This document shows positions 33,761 through 44,600 of a stretch of DNA of 64,000 nt, one piece after another (positions within the stretch are counted from its first letter, which is position 1; each line of letters begins with the position of its first letter). The position numbers were made by a program, and so were the translations under genes. The notes under the pieces are model-generated. The model saw nothing but the letters and a program-made list of their open reading frames with translations. It searched no databases and was not told where the DNA came from. The DNA is from Trachythela sp. YZ-2020 (taxonomy: Eukaryota > Cnidaria > Anthozoa > Malacalcyonacea > Clavulariidae): positions 682,001 through 746,000 of the forward strand of contig JADLSH010000114.1 of NCBI GenBank assembly GCA_016169945.1, written 5' to 3'.

Positions 33761-33768
33761 AGTGGGGG
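33761..33768 (+). promoter_or_regulatory. polypurine tract
   Basis: AGTGGGGG directly before the 3' LTR, where plus-strand DNA priming is expected. Confidence 0.75.
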
Positions 33769-34007
33769 TGTTAACATTAAGTAATACTTCAAGTTATATA
33801 GAGTAAATCGGTTCATATTGTTTAACATAAATTAAGGAAGCATGATGCTACAGTTAGTATATATAGTACATCGGACACGTGATCATATGGCGTGAGTTGA
33901 ACGTTTTTATCCGCCATTATCAGTAGTTGTTGATTCGTCTCGAACGAAAACCTATATTTTGTAAACCTTTTTTGTTTCTTTTACCAAATAAACTGCATAA
34001 TCTAACA
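33769..34007 (+). repeat. 3' LTR, 239 bp
   Basis: TGTTAACA...CTAACA; carries the uninterrupted GTTTTTATCCGCC target of the foldback element. Followed by the TAGAT duplication. Confidence 0.97.
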
Positions 34008-34012
34008 TAGAT

Positions 34013-34699
34013 TATCTAAGCCAGACTTTAATATCAGGAACAACACTTTTGTTTGCTTTTTTTTTTGCTTGCTGTTCTCGGTTTCTTTTTCAGAGTGAAC
34101 ACAGCCCAGTGGTGATGCAGAAGAACAAGTCTTATGTATTAAGTGTTGGAAGGAAGAATGTGGCTTTTAACCTCCAGAAGCTTTGCTGCAGCATGGGATG
34201 GAGTGCACGTTCCAGATTTTTCCCACTGGGTTCCCTGTTTTTCGTGTCCCGCTGGCAAATTGGTGTTGTAATCTATGGAATTACAGGTGTTCTTCATCTT
34301 TGGTATGAATTGAGTATGAGAACTAAAAAAGGGGTCCATATTCCCCGAATATTGGAATTTCAATATGGTACATGTCAATATATGTATTCGACTGAGTATT
34401 TATTGAGAGTACGTAATTATATCTGTGGTATATAAAGTGCATTTGCAAGTTATTAAGTATACGAACATGAACGTTTTAGTTTTCAGAAAGATAACTTAGT
34501 ACATCTGGGGAATGTACATTGAACAATTTAATTGATGTGGTTGAAGAGATACATATGATTAAGAGAATATCTTGTAAATAACTATTCTGCTAATTGCAGG
34601 GAGTACAGTGTGTTTCTACAGCAGGGTGCTGGCGAAATCCCAAATAAACAGAAGTTTGCTGGTTACATATTGTGTAATGAGTGAGTGCAGACAAAATTA
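34013..34699. other. no gene recognised
   Basis: One plus-strand ORF of 128 codons (34049-34435) is rich in Phe, Tyr and Ser. A TTTTTCAG acceptor precedes VVMQKNKSYVLSVGRKN. Not recognised and unsupported otherwise. Confidence 0.3.
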
Positions 34700-36345
34700 G
34701 TTACTTTTAGGGGTGGTCATTGGAGAGTAAAATGGATTTAGGTACAATATTTTACAAGAAAATAACTATGCACCATCCCAGGTCAACTGCTAATTATACA
34801 TCACACAACTTCACACACCTTAGAAAGGCTATATTTTCTTATTTCCTAAATATTTTTGTCATAGGATAAAAAACTATACTTATTTCAATATAATACTAAT
34901 AGATTTAATGATTGTTGATATTGTTTTGTTGAGATATAATACAGTTCATTTCACTTTAATACCCGACGCCACAGCACGATTTCAGCCATAATTTGGAGTT
35001 TTATTTGCTTTTTATCACCGAGCCTCGCAAATATTATCCACAAGTTGTACTTGAACATAATGATAGTTGCCTAAAGAATAATCCAACCAGGTTTCGTCAG
35101 GTTTTGAAGTAGTGCAGTGTGTTTATCTTTGATATTTGTAGAATCGATGTTTTGCTCAATTATCGTGCCGGTGCAATGTCTCGCCGATTCTCTTCTCGAT
35201 TTATCACATTTTTTCGTCTTCAAACGTATTTAGATTACAGTATCCAAAAATACTTGATTGTAGAAATGTTCCAATCGAAAAATTAAACACAGAGCTTCCA
35301 AACCGTTTGAGTTTACTACCCCAAACGTTTTATAAACATGAATCAATAACATAATGTTCAAAGTAATTTGAAAATCACGCGCAATCTTCACGAAAACACC
35401 GCGTGTGCTAGATAACAGGGGGAGATACAAAATTCTCACGAATAGTTGAAGCCTATAGTTGAAAGTTGAAACTATAATTTGAAGCATAGAAAACTTTTGA
35501 AATTTTGGTTCAAAAAGATTTTTCTACGTTTCTGGCTTCTGTTTAGCTTAAGAAAACCAGAACATACAATATTACGCAGGAACTTACAAAATCGTTTATC
35601 AAATCCAATTATAGTTTCAACTATTCGTGAGAAATTTCACCCCCCTGTCTAGATGCCCACGCGGTGTTTTCGTGAAGATTGCGCGCGATTTTCAAATAAC
35701 TTCAAACATGTTTTTGATTCATGTTTATAAAACGTTTGGGCCTAGTAAACTCAAACGGTTTGGAAGCTCTGTGTTTAATTTTTCGATTGGAACCTTTGTA
35801 CAATCAAGTATTTTTGGATACTGTAATCTAAATACGTTTGAAGACGAAAAAATGTGATAAATCGAGAACAGAAGCGGCGAGACATTGCACCGGAGCGATA
35901 ATTGAGAAAAACATCGATTCTACAAATATCGAAGATAAACACACTGCACTACTTCAAAACCTGACGAAACTTGGTTGGATTATTCTTTAGTCAACTATCA
36001 TTATGCTCAAGTACAACTTGTGGATAATATAACTCCAAATTATGGCTGAAATAAAACTCCAAATTATGGCTGAAATCGTGTTGTGGCGGGGGTTAAGTGA
36101 AATGAACTGTATATCTCAACAAAACAATATCAACCCTCATTAAACCTATTAGTATTATATTGAAATAAGTATAGTTTTTTATCCTACAACAAAAATATTC
36201 AGAAAATAAGAAAATATAGCCTTTCTAAGGTGTATGAAGTTATGTGATGTATAATTAGCAGTTGACCTGGGATGGTGCATAGTCATTTTCTTGTAAAATA
36301 TTGTACCTAGACCCATACTCTGCAATGACCACCCCTAAAAGTAAC
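34700..36345. mobile_element. 1.65-kb foldback element with ~750-bp arms
   Basis: Arms 34700-35484 and ~35600-36345 are inverted copies, starting gttacttttaggggtggtca and ending tgaccacccctaaaagtaac. A ~115-bp spacer separates them. The arms share the sequence up to aactatagtttcaactattcgtg with scattered substitutions and small indels. I found no target duplication. No coding capacity. Confidence 0.85.
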
Positions 36346-36580
36346 CATTCTAAACACTATAAGCACTTCAAAAAGTCTGTAGCTTTGATGGTTTAGGAGA
36401 TAGAGCTATGTCGGCAGTGCCGTTTCTGGGTGTGGTCATTTTCGGGCATTCGCACCGGATTCGGGTTTTGGCACATAAGCCATGTTGTCCGTCATGGTCA
36501 TTTTACCCTAAAACAGTTGAGATTATCTGTCCTAAATGAAATGCACACAAACTTATATACAGGTCCTAGACTAGTACGAA
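36346..36580 (-). repeat. right copy of the 240-bp inverted pair (partner 28388-28630)
   Basis: Abuts the end of the 1.65-kb palindrome. See 28388-28630. Confidence 0.85.
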
Positions 36581-37389
36581 TGTTCCACGCGCGGGACGCG
36601 AGAATGACATTTGAATTTCGGGTTTCATGATCACATCATTCTAAACAAACCTCAACTCTACTTAATGAGTTCTCTATCTTATGACCAACATGCATGGTAA
36701 GATCACATACGGGATTACGGGTACTACATGTTCTTGAATGTGGGCTACACTTTAAGGTTGCCTAGCTACAATGCTACATTCAAGAACATAATTATACTTA
36801 CTGTCTATGGCTATGTATGATGTAACCAATTCTATGACTATGCTTTCGTAAAACTGGAACAAAGAACGTGAGTTAATTGGGTAGCAACGTTATATCCCGC
36901 AAGATCTTTGATTTGGTTTAATGTGCCATCGTTCAGTTGACGGGGTGGTCGTTCAAAATGGAAGATTTGGTTTGGCTGTTGCCCACGTATGACTCCCTGA
37001 AAATATAACTGTTCAATGTAACTCTCTGACTCAACCAAACACCACAGTCACAGTCTCTTCAGGAACTTCCGTTTCTTCCTGTAGGAACATCGGACATGAT
37101 CGATGGACCTTCGGCTTGTTCAGTTACACCGTTGTTTCCAAACACCCAGACGAAAATAATATAAACGACAGTCCACAGGTTGGATGAATGCCTGTAAGAT
37201 GTTGAGGCCATGCAGTTAATTTTTATCTATGAGGACAAGTAATTTTCGTAACTAACTAATCTTCGTCATCAAGGTATTAGCAAAGGCAAGTGTTATCGGT
37301 CGAAGCCGAAGCTAAAATCGGTAACACTTATCAAGATCTTGACAATTCCAGATATCACAAAAACCAAATTTAGTAATTGTTTTATTACA
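36581..37389. other. no gene recognised
   Basis: A 66-codon minus-strand frame (36838-37038: QPNQIFHFERPPRQLNDGTL) is of unknown origin. The end (37320-37375) has a half copy of the palindrome at 20099-20212. Confidence 0.3.
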
Positions 37390-38311
37390 CATCGCACTAT
37401 CACAAAACAACCTATATTCTCAAAGAATGGAGATTAGATTAAGAGCAATAATATAGAATTATGATTACTACAAAAACAAAATATTAGACACCTCATGCAT
37501 TTACTTACTAAACTAAAGAGTAAAGTTAAGATAAAAATTTTAAGAAGTGTGTTTTGGCACAAAACCTTCAAAAAATATCGTTCATGATCAACATGTTAGT
37601 TTGTTAAGTACCGCGGTCTCAACCTACAGATATCGGAGTTATCTGCTAGCAGGACTGTGATTGTCATATTTAACTGTAAGCATGACTACAATATGTATAA
37701 TAATATCCTAAAGCCAGGCGCACACGTAGTCGGCCGATTTATTATGCTTTAGTTTGCTTAACATGCATGTTAAAACGAGAAACAGTCAGCGGTATGATCT
37801 GTGGGCTCGATATTTTAGCTCCTCTGCAATGGCATAAATCGGGGGACTAAAATCATAGCGTGTTCGCCCCAGTGAGCTCCATATATATCTGGAGTGAGAA
37901 CTTCTAGATGATGGCGGCAATTGACGTCCAAACTCATGAAGGTCATAAACAGTTTTCATACCATTTTTCCCAGTTAATTCCAGTTTTTAATTCCAGATCG
38001 TATCGCTAATCAAGTTATTAGTTCATAAAATCATAATATTATTGTTTAAATCTAAGTAAAAACATGAAATTTTAGCACACTCCTTGTCGGCTTGTGCAGA
38101 CCGCGCAGACAAAAACAACAGAAAGGGATTGGCACTGGACGTCAATTTCCGCCATCTTTGGCTTAATTTTTTGGACGTGAGTTCTCACTCCAGATATATA
38201 AGGAGCTCAATGGTGCGCCCGGCTTTGATTGTGATATACTGAAGGCAATTTAACCTAGCAAACAAATTATGTCGATAGTCAAATAGCATTTAGGATAACA
38301 TGGCAGTCGTT

Positions 38312-38631
38312 TCAGTAAAATACTTCCACTTCTGTTGGAGTAAAGTTAAAACGTCCTGCTAGTAGAGATCTTGCTTTATCACTTCCAGCAACATATCCTT
38401 CAGGCAGAGTGTAGGAATGACCAAAGTCAGAGAACGATGTACCATTGCTGTCAGCGTTGTTTGAAATAGACAGATCCCGAGCAATACCAGGACCGCCGCG
38501 GCCGAATATCGCTCCAAAAGAAGAATCTTGAAAAATGGGGCATTTGCCTTTGCGAAGAATGGATTTGAACGGTGGAAGATTGTCGTTTGAAAGAGAGAAA
38601 ATAAATGACTTTCCAGAGTTTTTATATGACA
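38312..38631 (-). CDS. TRIM-TLDc B exon 3: second half of TLDc
   Basis: 320 nt from acceptor AACTTTTAG to TGA. Encodes SYKNSGKSFIFSLSNDN to FTPTEVEVFY. Confidence 0.92.
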
Positions 38632-41600
38632 CTAAAAGTTAAGTAAGATAAAAAGCATATATAAACTACATTAAACATTTCCTGCAACGATGTGTTTGAG
38701 TAATTGATAAAAACAGGATACATGCAGAGAGCTACAATTAAACTAAGGTCATAGGCATAGCAATACTCTTCTAATACCAGAACAGTATTACCTAATAGTT
38801 ATTATATTCTGCCTACTACAGCTAAAACGAGTTTGATTTTTACTCGGATCACAACACACAATGTGAAAAAAGTTAACGTTCTGCTTAAATTTGTAGGTTG
38901 TCTAGAATGTCTAATAACATACCTACATTAGGCCACTTAAAAAAATAGTTGGTGATCGTCCCCGCCCGCCCATAAAAAAGAGCCCGCTCAGGATATTTTT
39001 TAATTTTTTATTTAGGAAGACCAACTTTTGTCTACATTAAGATTTAAAAATTTTCGTGATTTTCCTATATAATGGAGCGTCACTGATTTGTACAGTCAGG
39101 ACCATTTGGTTTTATGCAGTGTGTTTCTAAATCACAAATTCTATGAGAATATATATAGCACTTGCGAGTTAAGTTTTCGTTTAACATTGTGTTTTGTTTT
39201 GATTGAGCCAAATTGAGAAGGACAATTCTATTATATAGGATAGTTCATATTATAAAGGCAAGAGAAAAGGAACAGCGGGCGCTGCCTGGCTTTATATTTA
39301 AGACTTAAGGTATTATTTTAAAGTTGCGGTTTTGTTGTACCAGCGTTGTGAACTTGTTAAAATATATAAAGGATGCGGCTTGATCGTTTAATATATATAA
39401 GTCAAGAGAAGTTTGGCGTAAGAACTGCGGCCAGTCTATTTTTTTCCGATTCCTTTGACTAATATAGAATATACAGTACCTTGTGCATGTCATGTGTTTA
39501 TTTGACCAGTTGTGCATAAATAAAGTTAAATGTTCAAGATAAATTATTAAATCTTTATATATATAAAAAATTTAAAAATCCGACCACCCGCCCGACTTTT
39601 GGCAAAAGTTAATCACCAACTATATTTTTTAAGTTGCCTTATATATTTCGCCAATTGATAAATCTAAAGAGGAAAAAGCGCCTCCCTCATCAAAAATTGG
39701 CGAACCCGGTTCTTTGTCACCACAGGTGAAGGACGTGTTAAAAAGGTTATGATTTTGTACGTACTGTACTTGCGCAGCTTTTAATGGAAATTGTGATTCT
39801 AAGTCACGTGCATGTAATCTTCTACTCTGTGAAATACTAGTTTCATTTACACAACTACACAGTGGCACAAATGTACAAAAATTAACATTACTTTCATTAA
39901 CACTTTCTTCACTTATTGTGACACAAAACCTAGTATGCAACCTTTTTTGGAAGTAACCTTTTTGGCCACCCCTAAAGTATCCTTTGCATCTCACCAAACT
40001 TGCGAACGGGCATACTTTAAAATATCTATACTAGTAGTTACTATCACGGGGAAAAGACAGTAATATAACAACACAGGGGCCCAACAAAGGTTTATGCCTG
40101 TGAACAGTAAATCATAGCATAGTGATCATAGTTAACTATTAGTGCATGAGTAAATATACTGTACGAGAAAGAATAGAAATAATCTTTAATTTATATGAAA
40201 TACTTCACACAACCGGAGGGAGTCAAAGAGAAAGAAATCATTCATTTGCTTTATTAAGGCCATCATATAGCCCTATAATATAAACATGACTGTCATCCAC
40301 GGGTAGATTGTTTATATTTTGAGCTACCTCCACGGGTAGATTGTTTATATTTTGAGCTACCTCCACGGGTAGATTGTTTATATTTTTAGCTACCTACACG
40401 GGTAGATTGTTTATATTTTTAGCTACCTCCACGGATAGATTTATTCAATTCAATTCAATTCAATTACGTCTTTATTACAAATAGTGGAGTTGCAACAAAC
40501 GTGCAACTTTACAATTGATATGTAATACAAAAGATTAAATTATTTACAAATTAAATTATTTATACCACTATTTGTCATCGTACTACATGTATTCGTACAT
40601 GAATTATTAACAGTAACAATTGTTGGTAAGTTATCTATAGACAAAAATTCTACACCAGGGTCTAGGACTAATAGGCCATTATTCAGAGCTCTTAAGTACA
40701 TCTTAATGAAATACAAAAGAACAGTAACTCCGAATAACATTTTGTTATTTTATTGAATCGACGTTTCGACTAGATTGTAGTCATCATCAGGATTAGTGCA
40801 AAATTACAAGTGCAAGTATTTGAGTCAGGCGAGAGTTCCATAAGGGATTTAATGTGTTGAAAATGCTCGCATGAGTGGATTTCCGAGCTTTCACGTGTGC
40901 TGTGTTCTTTTATTCGGGTGTTGTATACTGTTTCACCAATATAGGTGCTTCGACAACCAGGACACGAGAATTGGTAAACTACGGAGCTTTTATATTCATC
41001 CGGTGTTTTGTCTTTGCAGGACAGGAAACAATTGGAATTCGTACGGACCTTTCACTAAGCGGCGAGTTTTCTTGATGAATTTATTAGTGAGAATATTGCC
41101 ATATTTGCCAATAAATGGCAATCTTATCCATATTTTGGGTACGTTCTCAGTGGTTGTGTTCTCTGAATGATGAACATGTTACTTATATTCAGTAACTGTA
41201 AAATAATTGATAGGTCAGACCACTGGTCTTTATTGTTATATAAAGAGTCTCTGGCCATACGCAGACGTAAACCAGAACTTAACCATGGCGCTAAAGCTTC
41301 TAAAGAACTTATCATATTTCAATGACACCAAGCTCCGCTTTCTTCACTATATAAATACTTGCACTTGTAATTTTTACACTAATCCTGATGATGACTACAA
41401 TCTAGTCGAAACGTCGATTCAATAAAATAACAACATGTTATTCGGAGTTACTGTTCTTTTGTATTTCATTAAAACACTGAGTGGTTCCCGTAATAATTAA
41501 GTACATATTGTCTCCTTGTATTAAGACGCTGTTAAATGTTGTAAACGACCATGCGGACAATGGGATATTTCGGGCTGTAAGAAGCGCCGATAAACTCATA

Positions 41601-44600
41601 AAAGCACATTGCTTGCCTCTAGAATGAACGCTAAACAGTTCATCGCCTTGGTGGATATTAGCAGGAAGAAATAAAGCCATACTTACCTGGTTCTTCGGGA
41701 AGTGTTCGTATATTTTGCATCAAGTCAGATCCAGAATAAAAAGCTTGCAAATTTGCGCACGCAATTCAATATTTTTCTCTTACTCCCCCCGGAATTCTGA
41801 CATCTTAAATATGGACAGACAGACGCGAGATTACATAACTCGGCCCGAAAGACTGGGTCGAGTGAACTCTGGAGAAACTTTAGCATGTCAAAATTAGGAG
41901 TGCTGCCTGCGGCAGCAAAAACAAATATGAGCTATCGCTAGAATCGTTTAGTAAGCGATTTTCCACTGTAGAATACTTCATGTTGGAAAAATATTTGGGA
42001 ACTTTAGCTGTTTGGTTACGAAACGGCGAGGGGGTACGTTGCTGCATGTATTCTCAACTTTTATCATAAGACGACCGGCCAAGCTTGAAAAAAGTGTCTA
42101 GAAAACAGTGTCGATGACATTTTCGTTACAAGCATGAAATTACGCAAGATCCATCAAAATACGACCTTTCAAAAAAGAAGCGAAAACAATCTGTTTTTGT
42201 TGTGTTACAGGTACGACGGGATTTTTATTGCCCTGCCACGAAAAATCGAGTTAAAACTTTCATACCGAGGGTGAATTCGTTAGTTATTTTACATATGTCT
42301 AAGGGTTAGTTTTATTGGTAAGGGAGGAAATCCGGGGGGAAACCCTCAAAGCACAGGAGAGAACAAATCAAACTCTACATATATGAGCTTTTAAGCACAG
42401 GAAAGTTACCCAACCTAGCAGGCTTAACTCAGATTGGCAAGGGGCAGCGCGCTTACCGTATTTGCCATGTAATGTTTTAATCAGGTGGATTAATCTGGTC
42501 GGCATTTGCCAATACACCCTTCCAGAAAGCACTCTAAAGATAAAGGACTCTACTCTAAACCCATGAAAGCGAGGCTCTATAGATAAGGATAAGTACTTCC
42601 GGGAGGGTGTATTGCCGACCTGAATTCCGAGGCTGATATTCGAACCCTATCGTACCAAACCATGGCGGCCTTCTTTAAACTAAGCAGTGTTGAAAATATT
42701 ACAGTCAGGTAGTTTCAACCTCACATGCGCAAAACTACTGTACTTACTGTGCGCAGTTGACCAATTATTATCAGTAAATCCCCCAAAGATAAAATTTCCA
42801 ACTTGCACAAAAACCACAGTTGGTCCTTTGTTGTCACACTTTGAATGAAAGTCCTTTGCTTCCCACCCATCTGATGATGCTCTGTAACACAGACGCCACT
42901 GGAAATTGTGTTCAGTCAACCACTCAGTCATTTGAAGTATGTATTCAACTTTACCTTTCAAAATTTTAGAAGTTTCAGCCAAATTGACATATGCTGGTTG
43001 AAAACCTATAATGTAAGTATTAAAATATATGAGTGACGTAGAAAGGAAAGAGAGTACAGTAGCAGGACTAATTTTTAATATTCAGGGACCATACTAAAAG
43101 TATCTGCGGGAGCATGCTCCGGGGCCTGGGGAATTTTGAGACTTATATGCCTGAATGATTATTTCCAGCCGTTTGGAACATTTGCATGGAACAGTTAGAA
43201 CAGTTGGGGTGGCCTAGCCCACAGGTCTACCCCATCTGAGAGGTTTCCAGTGTGTTCTTAACATTTGAAGAACAAATAGGGTATTCATAACGTATGTATT
43301 CAACTGTACCTCCCAAAATTTTTAAGGCTTTAGCCAAATTGACATATAGGGATTGTAAACCTATATTGTAAGTAACTATTGAAATCATTGAATAATCATC
43401 CACATACTTACAGTACATCGAAGTTCCAGGGGCAGCCTATACCCAACCGATATACTCTAGCTGCAAGGTTTTCCATGCAGTGTGATCTTAATGTGCATAT
43501 AAAGCAAAAAAATTTATTCATTTTAATGAAGGACTCTTAGAACTACTAACTTCCTTTGAAGACTTTCGTTTCTATGCTTCCTTGTATCTTGTTTCCAGAA
43601 GCTCCTAAAAAGGCGAGGCAAAAAAAATATGAAGAGCCTCTGGTCAACTCCATTTCGAATCTCACTTGGTCACTTCCATACTTGATTAAGTTCAGATTCT
43701 GAACTTCTCATATGTCATTGGTTATTTGTTTAACATACCACAAACCATAGTCCCTATAACAGTGTCTGGAAACGCATCTAAAGCTTTTGTTCTATGTTTT
43801 TGTTCATGTTTGTGCACCTTCACGCTCAGTAAACACATTGTTCTCCTAGCATAATGAAGGAAGCAGCCAATAAACTCTGTGCAGCTGAATATTAACATTT
43901 GTAAAACAAAGAAAACGTGCACTCTCAGTACACCCTCAACATCAACCCACGGACATGGCTATAAACTTTCAAGTTTGCCGCGTTTCCAGACACTGTATTA
44001 TAGGGACTATGCACAAACCAGTCATAAGCATGTATATACCATAGCTAATTATAGCCTGCAAATGTACATTCCTACACTTGGCTAATATATATTCTACTAA
44101 TACTCAACCACAGGAAAGAGCACCTCAAAATTTGACCAAATGAGCACAAAGTTTGGACAAATATATGGTATGAACAGTATGATTTAATTTACATGTTGCA
44201 AGAATTACTACCTTTTCATATTTCTTGACCACAATATGTCCAATTGTCATCATGCACACTTAATTTACCAAATAATTTTGAAATTTGTTAGTTATTAACA
44301 CTCTGTAACAATCTCTTCATCAACTTTGTAGAAGGGTTGGTGCTATCCAGGGGGTCATGTGGTAAAATATACTTCTGATTATCATAGTACAATGTACTAG
44401 GATATCCGAAGGGGGATTAACTTGTTATCTTGTTCATGGGGGAGGTGTGGTGAATCAATGTTTTCTGGAAATAGGCCCAATGGCCTATTTGTCCATCCAG
44501 AAAAGATATACCCACCCCACCTGTGGAGGAAAATTGTTGCTTTCTAGAGGGAGAGAGGCTGAGGGGGGAAATCAACTGGTGATAATCACTGGTGATAATA

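Larger units (their letters stand above)
28743..34007 (+). mobile_element. Ty1/copia LTR retrotransposon with nested foldback element
   Basis: Two 239-bp LTRs (after removing the 5' LTR insertion), starting TGTTAACA and ending CTAACA, identical in my reading. They are flanked by the 5-bp duplication TAGAT (28738-28742, 34008-34012). Order inside: primer site, Gag with two zinc knuckles, protease, integrase, reverse transcriptase, RNase H, polypurine tract. Integrase before RT defines the copia group. Coding is broken by an integrase deletion and frameshifts, so this copy is not autonomous. Confidence 0.96.
40705..41470 (-). mobile_element. Penelope-like element fragment with inverted terminal repeats
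   Basis: A GIY-YIG endonuclease frame on the minus strand is bracketed by ~115-bp inverted repeats (40705-40823 and 41345-41470). Each repeat carries the motif ctgatgatgactacaatcta gtcgaaacg. Inverted or partial pLTRs and such CUGANGA...GAAA motifs are typical of Penelope-like elements. The reverse transcriptase part is absent, so this is a 5'-truncated copy. Confidence 0.85.

Noticed and set aside
40297..40440. CRISPR-like array
   Set aside because: Units are contiguous 33-bp tandem repeats with no unique spacers, in a eukaryotic intron.
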